A DNA stretch of 64,000 nt from Sipunculus nudus (taxonomy: Eukaryota; Annelida; Sipuncula; Golfingiida; Sipunculidae): positions 10,751,964-10,815,963 of the forward strand of contig CM049320.1 of assembly GCA_026874595.1 (NCBI GenBank), in the 5' to 3' direction. This document shows positions 12,601 through 25,200 of this stretch, piece by piece. A program made the position numbers and the translations under genes. The notes beneath the pieces were generated by a model. It saw only the letters and a program-made list of their open reading frames with translations. It searched no databases and was not told the DNA's origin. Numbering within the stretch: position 1 is the stretch's first letter; each line of letters begins with the position of its first letter.

Positions 12601-15600
12601 TAAACAGTGGCCGAACATGCACCCACAATTAGGCGTTATACTATCCTTAATTAGTAATCAACTGGAATGTATAATACACTAAGATATAAAGTCACTTTAC
12701 AACCTGTCATAAAATCGAGAAAGCTGTCAAGGACGTAAAATACCTGCAAAATTTCAGGTGGATAAGTTAAGTCAAACCACTGCTGAGATATGAGTGATTT
12801 TATCCCATGGCAGATCAACAGATGGATGCTGTGCATAAATGGTTGCAGGTGGCACCACCAGTTTGCCTATGATGAAGAGCTATGTGAGATCCATACACAT
12901 GCAAAATTTTGGCCTAATCGGCAAACGGTTCCTGAGATATGAGCTTGGATGTCTGCAGAGTAAATGTGAATGTAGGTGGCGCCACCTGTCATAAAATCGA
13001 GAAACCTGTCCATGATGTATACACCTGCAAAATTTCAGGAGATATGAGCTTGGATGTCTACAGAGTAAACTGTAGGTGGTGCCACCTGTCATAAAATTGA
13101 GAAAGTTGTCCAGGATGTATAAACCTGCAAATTTTCAGGTGGATAAGTCAAACCACTGCTGAGATATGAGTGATTTTATCCCAAATCAGATGAACAGATG
13201 GACGCTGTGCAAAAATGGTTGCAGGTGGCGCCACCATTTTTAGTGTATGTTATAAAGCTATCAAAGGGCTACATTAGTGCAAAATTTTTAGCCTGATCGG
13301 TCAAACGGTTCCCCAGATATGTGGGTTTATGTGTGGAAACAGACGCACAAATGGACACTGGGCAGCAAGGAAAGGTCAGAGGTCAACCAAAAATGAAGGC
13401 GCAGCAGTTCACATGTGACCTGATGATAAACCCGATTTGCTTAAAATGCAAACCAAGTTTTTTCAAACAGTTAAAAGATATAGTTCCAATAATCTGGGAA
13501 TTCTGCATCTAAACATTGTGTCCAGACGTCTAGACGCTGTGTCCAGACGTCTAGACACATTGTCTAGACACCCCCCCACCAGAGCCAGGTCACTTGCCAT
13601 GGTGATGTCTGGACCCCACCTGTTTGTACTGAGTGACCTCTTGACTTGGCTGCATGAAGTCAAATCTGTTTTCAAATACAGAAAGCCTTTTTCAATTGGC
13701 TACAATGCTTTTTTAAAACTGTATTTACCCAATCTATTCTTATAAAACTGGCAGAACCCTACCATGGAATAATTCTTGTAAAGTTTAAACCAATCAGCTT
13801 AACAGTTTCATCATAAATCAGTGTATAAGCTAGAAGAGTTTAAAATAACATTTTCGCTTGTAAAAAACACATCAATGTAGGTGGTGCCACCAATACCTCA
13901 AAATCAGATATGACATATGTGACAAACATCTGTATAAAATTTGGTCATTATAGCACTAGCCGTTTCTGAGATTTTAATTTTAGTGTACTTTTTTGGACAG
14001 ATGACTAAGTTCAACCTCCTGTAACTCGGCCAAAAATCTCCGAACTGGAACCATTCGAACAAACTTGAGAGAGATTGTTCTAGGGATCATTTCTGTGAAG
14101 TATTGGACAATTTGGCTGGATAGTTTCAGAGAAGAAGATTTTTAAAGGTTTTTAAGCTTTTTCTCTTTAAAATCCAAATTAATGCAGATACCCAATAATA
14201 AGCTATAGGGCACCAAGTTTCACACGTGATGAATTCTTACATGTTATTTGGAGCTGCTAGCTCCGACAGTTTCTGACTTACAGCCATGGAAGGCGGAAAG
14301 CCAGCCCTGGACGGCGGACGGCTGACGACAGACGGACGATGCTGCGCCATCGCATAAGCCTCACAGGTTCGCTAAAAAATCATACTGGCCTTCATGCATC
14401 CATCAATATGATGTTGAATATCCTAACCTAATGAATTATATTAAAGCCATATCTATTTTTTTTCCTGTTGAAACTCAACTACTGGACAGCCTGAGCTCAA
14501 AATGTTCAATAGATAGGCCTGCAAAAGGTAAATGACTGAAAAAAAGAGAGTAAGTACTCTGGTAAAAAAGAGTAGCCTTCTTTGAAATATACAGTGAAAA
14601 AAAGAGCAAAAGTAGCAGCAATGCCCCTATTTTTTAACACAAACTGAATAAAGATGTGCTTCTCATACTAAGAATGTGTATATACTTCACTCCAAAAGTC
14701 AGAAATTTACAATGCACATCCCCTTGCATGAAATTTTCCACACACTGTGACACATGCTGGACATTTGTACACACTAAACATTTGTGAAGTGTCCCATTCT
14801 TGTTCTAACTGGACTGTTAAAGCAGGAAAACTCGAGTTCTGGATAAATCTGAAGGGAACAAAAATAATCTTAAGTTGAATATAATGGAGAACTCTTTCTT
14901 ATTGACTGTATTTGTGTGTGAAGTGTTGCTTACTTGATGAATTTCATCTCAGTTAAAATTATTTCCATGGCCGCCCAAATTTCATTACCAGGGGAACCAA
15001 CTTGTTCTAAATAACAAGACTTCACTGTGTATCATATCTTTTTCACAGAAAAAAAGGGTGCTGGTAAAAAAAAAGAGTGAAAAAAGACTAATTAGCATCA
15101 TTTTCACTAGATCCTCAATAGAAAAGAGTCAATGTTTCAAAAAGAGTGATATGGGCTAACTGGATTAAAAGGCAAATATCTAAGAAGACCCACCTCAGGA
15201 TGCATGATTTCTATAGGTCCCTCAAGACGATCTTGCAGGATCTCGTTCATCTGCTGAGCCACCTGAGGGGGCTGCTTGTATTTATAGATGTTCTGAAAAT
15301 AAGTAACAAGTGGCTTATTGTACAAGTGACAAGATGGACAGATGGATCAAAAGACAGGCAAAGGATATAAAATCCATTCTGAACCAACAAGTTCTGTCTC
15401 AGTATCATGGAGGTAACCATCAGTATTATGCATGCAGGAACACCAGGGTGCGCACAGAACACTGAATTGTAATCAGACCACAGACTGATCGCGTGGTATT
15501 ACATTGTGCATGCAGCCAAAATTTAAACATGCGACACCTGCTTTCAGTGTATAGCTGCTGTGTGAAGAATGTAATGTTGGGAAAGTTTTGATTACTATTT

Positions 15601-16216
15601 AAATACATGAAGTAACACACAGTCACTAAAGAGCAGCTCATGTTTTTCTCCAACAAAGCCCTGCATCGAGACCTGCCTAATAATTTATGTTTAAGAATCT
15701 GGTTCACGGTCAATGGTTAGGTATACCCAAGAACTCTCCTTCAAGGTACCATGACAAGACCAAATGTTATTGGCCAACAGGTGGGATTCATGAATAATTA
15801 ACCCTCAGTGATATAGGTCCGGTGGCCAAATTTGGAGGTACAGGTCTTGGAGCAAAAGTGGTCTGGGTCTCCATTCTGTGATCCTTTTAGATGGCACAGT
15901 TTGTGTCTTTGTCTCAGAACTGAATCTCAGTCTCTTGGTTAACCACGAACCATAAACCAGACTGATCTGATTCAAAGCCAATGAGGTTATAAAGTCCAAT
16001 CTGGTTTGTTTGTCTACACAGCATCCTTGAAATTTCTTAATGAATTTAAACTTGGTCAAAGTTTTCCCCTTATGGGCTCAGGAAGAAATGATTTAACTTT
16101 TGGCCAACAGTGCTTGATCAACATCCAATTGTGTGCCCAAAATTTTAGCAATTGTTCCTTAGCCATCCCTGTCATAACTATTGTAAAAAATAAATGAACA
16201 TTTTTGACAATAGAGT

Positions 16217-16248
<32 letters not shown>

Positions 16249-19200
16249 TCATATAGGTTTGAACAAACAAACAGACTTGGCTGAGGTGATGATAATAACA
16301 TCTACAACTAATCAAGATTTTCATTTGTTGCCAGTTAAAGGCAAATATATTGATGTGTACCAGGAATAGTTTAATGTAAATCTCACCTGTCTTGTTTCTT
16401 TTATGGTTTTTCTCAGCTGCAACTTTGGCAACTGGTATCTCATCATGTAGCTCTCATCAAGATTGACATTCTGCAGCCAAGGTGGATCATGACAGATTTT
16501 ACTTTGAGCACGTTTTCGTATCCGCCTTCTAGGTGTGATCTGCTGCAAGTTAAAAATGAACATTTTAAAATCTAGATATCACTATACCTGAAGTATACAG
16601 ACTCTATTCAATACCCTTTAAGCGTTTCTTGATCATTTGTTTTTCATATAAATCTACAATAAAATATGGCATTAGTTTATCCATTTCAATCCAGCTTAAG
16701 CACCATGGAAATTAGGTGACATTTTCAGGGGGGGGGGGGGGGGGGGGATATTTGGAGAGCAATCCTAGCCCTTGGCTGGATCAGAGGAAAGAATAGTTAT
16801 GTCACTTAGAGAGGTCTGAAGACATGTTGTGCATCAAACAAGGCCAGTCTCTCCAGGCTGAACCAGCTGGCCTCAACTAAGGTTTGGCCATCAAGGGGAA
16901 AATAGGGGTTACCTTCAGAGTAAAAAAAGCCCCACACTGGTACACTTGGATATAGAGACCATTACAAAATAGAAAAGCACGAAGAGAGTGCAGACCTCTG
17001 CCATGGCAGCTCATTACCGCAATATGGCATTGTCAGAAATGCAACATTTTCCCTTAAACAAATCCTGGATCCAGTTGGTGATCCGAATCACACCCACAAT
17101 TCTATCAATTGTTTCTTTGTATCACTGCCGAGCTATCCTGAGATTTTCATGAAAGTCTGTTTTATAACTTTTTGAGTAATGTTGCTAACAAACAATGAAT
17201 GACCGCTCAAGTCAAATCCAACAGAAAATCTTAAAAGAGTGAAAGATACTTACAAAACCTTGTGGTTCATCACTGACCCCTGAACTCTCCAACAGGTACA
17301 GTGCTGATGAACTGGTTTCTTCTGTAGAGGACTCTTGTTTCTTCATCTCTGAGACATTCGGCAACGGTTCTCTCATACCCTGTAATATAATAAACAGTTC
17401 AGCTTCCATGAAAACTACAGGTCCCTCTCTGTCTCTTTTTAATCTCACTTGTTCTCTCTCTGATTCTGTCTGTCTATTTGTCTCCTTTTCCCTTTCCATT
17501 ACCCTCTCTCTTTCAGGTTTTCTCTCTTCTGCTTGCTCTTTGTCTGTCTCATTGTGACTCTCTGCCTGTCTCTCTCTGCCTACAGTCTCTTTCTGTCTTG
17601 GTCTCTCTCTGCTGCCTGTCATATTTTTCTTTCTCTCAACATTTGTCTCTGTCTCTCAGTTTCTTTCTGCCTGTCTGTTTCTGTCTTTCCCTTGGTCTCT
17701 CTGATTCTGTCTGTCTCCTTTTCCCTTTCTATTCTCTCTCTCTCTTTCTGGCTTTCTCTCTTCTGCTTGCTCTTTGTCTGTCTCATTGTGACTCTCTGCC
17801 AGTCTCTCTCTGCCTAGAGTCACTTTCTGTCTTGGTCTCTCTCTGCTGCATGTCGTATTTGTCTTTCTCTCAACGTTTTTCTCTTTCTCTCAGTATCTTT
17901 CTGCCTGTCTGTTTCTGTCTTTCCCTTGGTCTCTCTGCTTCCTGTCTGTTTCATTCCATCTTTCTCTCTGTCTTTCTGTCTCTCAGTCTTTCTCTGTCTT
18001 TGTTATTCTCTGTCTCTCTCTCAGTCACTTTCTGTCTGTCTCTCTCTGTCATTCTCTCTCACTATGTCTGTGTCTGTCTCCACCTCTCTCTGTCTATCTC
18101 TCAATGTATGTAAAATTTAGTATGTAAACAGCTGAGAAAATCTTCTGGATTATTTTCTCACCTCTTTGCGGGGTATTGATACAGATGACTTGCTGCCGCT
18201 AGATGTACACCGCACTAAGGTCTGCTGGGTGCCTCTTGCAAGGGTGAACTGTAACCCCTGTTCTGCAATAGTGGGAGCATGCACAGCATGGACGATCCCA
18301 GGAAATGATTGGTAGAATCCCCCGATTACCTGGGGCACGAACGATAGACCTAAAATTGATGGAGCAATGAAAATTAAATATCAATACATGAACTATGAGG
18401 ACAATTTTTAACACATAACAGTTTTAGCCATAAGCACCAACACAACAAATAAAAATATCCAATACTATGCTATCAGCAAAACACAAGACTGTATGAATTA
18501 ACTGTCTGGTATTTACCCATGTTCACCAGTATTTGCCCTAACACAGTGGACCTACTGATGACCTAACTACTGATCTGCTCCTAGAGACATAACAAGATCG
18601 TACTGGTTCTCTATATTCCTAAGATGTGGGACTTATATTTGTCAGCAGGCAAAACATCATACATACACAGATATTCCCTGGTATCAGGAGATCTAATAAA
18701 CATTTTCAAAGAACATTACTTTCCTGGATATTAAGTTAGCAGTTTCTGGGTCCAACGCTTACAATGTGAGCCCTGACAATGTGTGCCCTGATGGCTTTAT
18801 AGCCAGAAGTATGAAGGGTTGAAATATGGCTTTATGGTCAGAAGTATAACGAGTGATTGCTATAACTCAGATTACTGATAGTCACACATGACTATATGCA
18901 GGTTTGATATGTGACATGATACTTGTTCAGAATGAGAGGCCGTCATAACTGAGGAAAAGTTGAATTTTCTCATCCAGACTTAGACTATGTTTCAACAAGG
19001 ATACCAGTCATAAAAGAATTTACCAATATATTTAAACTGCACCCAGTGACTTAGGCCTGAAGCTCAATGTTTTCAATTTTGTGATATATATATATATATA
19101 CATATACATATACACACACACACACACAGAAACAGAAGAATCATGAATAGAGGCATACAAATTTTACCACACTAGAGACTGTGGATGCAAAACAGGTTTG

Positions 19201-22200
19201 CAGATACATGGAACCACAGCTAACAAACCCTTCATAATAAATAAACATTTTTTGTGTATGGTTAGTGGGACAGATTGACCCACAGCTTACGAAGGCTTAA
19301 TAATTAATTTTTCTTTATGTACGGTTAGCAGGACTGTATATGACTAACTCAGTAACTGACCTGTCTGTGGGTAATACGGCCACTGCAGCCCTCCCACAGC
19401 ACCAGGCACTCGATACTGCTGATCCTGACCCAGGTTTCTTTCCTCTGGAGGTCGGGGGTCAGTGATGACTTGTGGGATGGTTGGAACCTGCTGCTGGGGA
19501 GTCATTGGTAACAACGAGAATGTTGGCTGATAGTAACCAACGGCATTAGGCATTTGAGCTGGAGAATTCACAAGGTGTGGCTGTAAACAAATGGCCGTTT
19601 TAGCCATTGTCATGCCTGATAGATTACCCTCCTGCATGTTCACGGCTGGCGTCGCCGTTGTTTGTGCTGGCAAATCGACAGCACTCAGTTTGAATGGTGG
19701 CATCAAAGACGTAGGAACAGCTGTGTACGTTTGTGTCTCTCCTGGTTTGGCAGTCCGTGTGATTTGCTCCTGTAAATGCGCTCTCTGGGTGGCATTCAAG
19801 CCCGGTGCCGCCTCAGAATCCTTTCTTTTTGGTTTTGTCAACACTGAGCCTGACCCGATATTTTTACGTGCCATTGCAAGAAGCAAGCTGGAGCTGTCGC
19901 GCATCATGTTCTGTAGGTAGTGCTCTTCTTGCATGCGGTTGTGCATTTTGAGCACATCTTGTGTTAGTCGTACAGGTTTATACTGGTCTTGGTTATCCTC
20001 GTCTGCTTCCTTAGTGGGGTGTTCTTGCTGGGAGTCTTCTTGTGGACTCGGTGGCATCACATCTTCAGGTGGCTCCTGCTCCGAAATCACCGGCTGAAAT
20101 TGGAAAAGTAGGCAGAGGTCAAGACACATACCTGTTATACATACCTGTTTATATGACGAATGTTTCCAATATTTCTACATTAACTAAGCTGATAAAACAT
20201 TAGGTACAAAATACAATTTTTAATGAAGGACTTATTCCTGTCATGTAAGTATAAATTTGATTTTTAAAATCAAAAGCAATGTTGCAAGAAGAATAATATG
20301 CTACTACCATGACTAGGTCAAAAATATATATTTTTTTTGAAGGAAAAGGTTACAGCAAAATATGCATTTCTAAGGGGGTTTCCTTTTTGTGATCTTACTA
20401 CATAGTAACCTGTGCAAAGTATAAAGTCTACCATATTGACAATAATTTATCAGGTGCGTAATACGTAATAGTTCCACAATGACTTATGAATAAAATTGAG
20501 AAATGTAAATTTATGTTCATTTTTGGCAAATAATACCTAAGAGTATAATAAAATTTACATTATTCATAATATCGAAATTGGAAAGATGAATAAAACTGAA
20601 GATCTTTTTAAATTCTTAATATCAATCTTTATGCCTTTTGATTCTAGACAATAGAGACAAGGAAAAGGTAAATGAGAAGCTTATGAGGCAACAATATAAT
20701 TGCAGATGGGCGTCATATTCACTATGGTTTTATTTTCGTGATAATTTTACTTTCACCAATATTGCAAATTTGAAACCCACACGAACAAAGGACAACCACA
20801 GTACTCTCAGGACACAGAGAACTCAGAATAATGCTCCTCCAAAATAAGGCATATTTCTAGTAGAATTTATGTCTTACCTTTGTGCTACTGGCATAACTTG
20901 GAGGATGAGGAATCGTGATACCAACATCGATCGGTATAGACTCAGGATCAGATTCACAATCTGAAAGGAAGCGTCAAAATGATTAGAACAGTCAAACAAC
21001 AGGCCTATTAACATTTATCAGTATATCCATATTAGTGTGTCTCCATTAAGGATATGTGCCAAGCCTTTTACCACTCAACAGCCAAGGCCCCCAGGCTACT
21101 TTTCTATAACAGATAATTTCATGTAATCTTTGTAATCTTTTTTGTCTAAGTGTGTTTGAGGACACAGGTAACAATGGCACTTACTTGACTCTCTACACAC
21201 AAACTCTGCCTCCTTGCCCTCGTCAGACTTCTTACTCTCGATGCTGCTCTCTGCTTTGTGACAACTGCTCAAGAACCTGAAACAAACCACAGTAAGAGCA
21301 TCAATGATATTTCATTTTCATACCATAAAAAAATTCATTTGCTGATAATTCCAAGGCCCCATGATTATACTGTAATGAGTAATATCACCATGAGAATCCA
21401 TAATATCACCCATAGTTCATACCCTCTATATCCCCCCTACCCATGAAAAACAAATCTTATAATTCATGGAATTTAAAGATCCTATAATAAAGCTAGATAC
21501 TTTATATAATTTATGTTATGAGACCAGCCATAGGACTTACCAAAAGTAGTCTTAATGTCAGTTAAAACCAAACTGATTTCTTTTGGTTCACCCAAGGATG
21601 GTCTTTTAAGACAGGTTCAACAGCAGCACTTCATCAGTGTTTAAAAGTTAAACAATCATCCTTCCAAATTAATGTTAAATAATTATATCTGTATGATGCA
21701 TACAATTTTCTAGTTAGCTATGCAAGGCATAAAGATATTCTTATACATTTGTTCATATTTTAAGATGTATCAGTTACATACTTGCGGATGTTGTTGGCAT
21801 AATTCAGTTGATCATACATAAACAACAGTCCATTGGCATTGAGCTCATCTGTTTTACTTCGGATATCGATGGGTGGGTTTGGTTCTGTTGACACCTTTTT
21901 CATCTGCTGCTCTTCCTCTCTCTGTAAGCAAAGATTTGTCTTTATAAAACTAAGTGATGAGAAAAAGACAGGTCTCATCCACAGGACTGAGAAGAGGATC
22001 TGTGAAAGTGAATGACTGAAATGAGCATATTATCATCTACAAATATAAGAAATTGAAAAAATGATAGATTGATAAAACCTGATCTACAAATGCCTGTGAT
22101 TGAGTAAGAGGATATATTTAGACCAATGATTGACAAAGAAAAGAATGTGATAATCTACAAACATGATTGAAAAAGAAAATGTGATAATGTACAAACATGA

Positions 22201-25200
22201 TTGACAGTGAAAAGAATGTGATAATGTACAAACATGATTGACAGTGAAAAGAATGTGATAATGTACAAACATGATTGACAGGGAAAAGAATGTGATCATC
22301 TACAAACATGATTGACAGAGAAAAGAATGTGACCATCTACAAACATGATTGACAAAGAAAAGAATGTGATAATGTACAAACATGATTGACAGGGAAAAGA
22401 ATGTGACCATCTACAAACATGATTGACAAAGAAAAGAATGTGACCATCTACAAACATGATTGACAGAGAAAAGAATGTGACCATCTACAAACATGATTGA
22501 CAGTGAAAAGAATGTGATCATCTACAAACATGATTGACAGGGAAAAGAATGTGACCATCTACAAACATGATTGACAGAGAAAAGAATGTGACCATCTACA
22601 AACATGATTGACAGAGAAAAGAATGTGACCATCTACAAACATGATTGACAGTGAAAAGAATGTGATCATCTACAAACATGATTGACAGGGAAAAGAATGT
22701 GACCATCTACAAACATGATTGACAGAGAAAAGAATGTGATCATCTACAAACATGATTGACAGGGAAAAGAATGTGACCATCTACAAACATGATTGACAGA
22801 GAAAAGAATGTGACCATCTACAAACATGATTGACAGTGAAAAGAATGTGACCATCTACAAACATGATTGACAGAGAAAAGAATATGATAATCTACAAACA
22901 TGATTGAAAAAGAAAATGTGATAATCTACAAACATGATTGACAGTGAAAAGAATGTGATAATGTACAAACATGATTGACAAAGAAAAGAATTTGATCATC
23001 TACAAACATGACTGACAGAGAAAAGAATGTGATCATCTACAAACATGACTGACAGAGAAAAGAATGTGATAAGCTACAAACATGACTGACAGGGAAAAGA
23101 ATGTAATTTTTTACAAACCTGAGCAATGGCAAAACTGTCCAGTGACAGGAGGCTGGCTGTATAGTCTTTCTCATAGAAGCCACTTTCATCTGGAACAGGT
23201 AAAACATACAACGACTGCATGGATTGTCACAGTTCTACACTTAATCAGAAATTTCTATCATATTTTAAATATTTCGCACTGGGATTGGAATAATGATTTT
23301 GTCATCCCAAGTTTTAAAAGAACCATAATACTACTATTAAATGATCATTACCATATGTGGCATCACATTGTGTCTTAAAGTTGCTTTAGACTCCACTGTC
23401 TTTATTCTTTCAGACAGCAAATGAATCTGCTTTACACTTTTTGATCACTATTATTCACAAATAAACAAAACATCAGTTATCTGTAATATTATTTATCTAA
23501 TATTAAAAATGGTGATTTTTTTAATTAAAGAAAAAAAGAAAACACCATCAAAATTTGCAGAAAGACTCTAGGTATTTAACTAGGATCTGAATCAGGCTGT
23601 TCATTTTGTTACATGAAACTGCACATGAAATTTGATTTGACTTACATCCATACAAACATTTTCAGAATTCCTAAACTTCAGTTCAAAACCATTTAACCAA
23701 AATGTTTAACTATTTTGATTAGGTTAAATGTACTTATTTTCTGCAAAAAAATTTGTCTTTTTGTATTAATAGTGGTTTATACACAGGATATCTGAGTTAT
23801 TGATAATTTATGTTTCTTAATGACAGTCATTTGTTAGACCAAAAACATCAGACCTTACAGACATTAAATTTAAAACACAATTAAAAACAAATTTCATCAC
23901 AAATATTAATTCCATCCAAAACCTGCGGATTGCATAAATAAGCAAAACAGGGTTCCCAACATAATATAAGAACAAAATTCTCTCTTTTCTCTGATAATTT
24001 TCATTATTCAAGGATGTTTTCTGCAAATTTCCACATTTAACGACACCACTAGCACCCCATCAAGTGGATACAAAGTTTAGACAAGAGATAAAATATCTCC
24101 TATTTGGGCTAGTTGAAGGTCCTGAATTTTTTTCCATTTGATTTGAACTATATTTTATCAAATTCCTTGACTTTTTTTCAATTTGAATCATTTTTCATAA
24201 AATTTACTTTTCCCTGACTAAAAAAAAAAAAAAAAAAAATAATTTGCAGGTCCTCCCTGACTTCCTGGTAGCTAGTGACTCTGTCACTGAACAATCAACA
24301 CTGGCTTACCATTGGCAGATTCTACTTCTTTATGCGCTGGATTTCTGCTGACAGCTGCGGCAGCGATCTTCTTTCCAACAACTTCTCGTGGGCGAGCAGA
24401 CTGCAGCATAAGAGGAGTACCATTATATTAATCATATTTCACTCTCAGATATGTCACAGACACTAACTTAATTTAAGGCTTAGGGAAATATTTACACTGA
24501 TATCAGAGGTAAGCAACTTAATTGTTAGGTTACAGCCATTAAGGTCATAGCCCCCTAATTTTATGCAACCTTATCCAATATAAGTGTGAAAAGGGTTATC
24601 TAGGGAGAAGAAAAAGTCTCATTAAACTCTCAGCAGACCTGAATATGTCACAAAGTATATTTCAGAAGTTAACAAAGTAATCAAGTGATAACTTAAAGGA
24701 ATAGCTGGTATTAAAATGATTATATTTGCCGTTACATAATATGATATTCATACTTCCAGGTATGCTTAAAGTAAGTTTGTTACAGCATAACCTTAAACAG
24801 TAATCTCAAATGCACTTTGAGGGTGAACCTTTTAATATCAAAAACAGAAAATTGTTGGACCTTTCTTGCATCAGGTCAAGTAATAAATCAATCAGGTCTG
24901 AATATACCTTTTTTTTACTTTTTTCATCAGTATTAATTTCCTTTCTGTTTAGTGATCAATTGATGTATGGGCCACCATGCTCTATCTTGCTGTACAAGTA
25001 GTCTACTTTCCTTCCTTACAACAGCTTAAGGAATACTTGAGTATACATTAGTATACTTAAGCATTGAGTGGTGAGAATTTTACACTACTGATGCTGAGGG
25101 GCAGTTATGGGAGAGTTGCACATAGAATCAACAGAGGCACAGTTACAGGGTTAATAGTACCTGGTCATTTTAGAAGGGAGGTTTACTGGGGTTGTTGAGT

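Larger units (their letters stand above)
11138..14375 (+). mobile_element. family A Helitron/HINE-like element, copy 2
   Basis: It begins AAGGCCTACAGGCCTAAT, then GCGAACCTGTG (11156-11166). It ends CACAGGTTCGC (14362-14372) followed by CTAA; the two subterminal repeats are exact reverse complements. The core holds several modules with the palindrome GGTGGCGCCACC (about 11,440-13,330), each ending in AAATTTCAGGTGGATAAG-like text. The tail (about 14,000-14,375) matches copies 1 and 3. A 953-bp LTR-like insertion interrupts one module. Confidence 0.7.
9629..15193 (-). other. per intron 21 (5.6 kb)
   Basis: It holds a family E repeat (about 9,815-9,985), a family F repeat (about 9,990-10,215), the family A copy 2 with its solo LTR (11,138-14,375) and a family D repeat (about 14,550-14,840). 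The remaining 10,220-11,130 and 14,840-15,190 show nothing recognisable. No extra exon is needed by phase: exons 21 and 22 are both phase 0. Confidence 0.7.

Noticed and set aside
17478-18113. 211-residue plus-strand ORF rich in Leu, Ser and Cys
   Set aside because: It is produced by the CT-rich tract, where stops are rare by composition. It lies inside per intron 18 and has no domain or start context.
22084-22484. Overlapping minus-strand ORFs with FFSLSIMFV repeats
   Set aside because: Three 37-bp units make 37 codons, so the frame repeats; this is minisatellite, not protein.
22085-23117. Regular 37-bp repeats as a CRISPR array
   Set aside because: Units are contiguous with no unique spacers, and the context is an animal intron.
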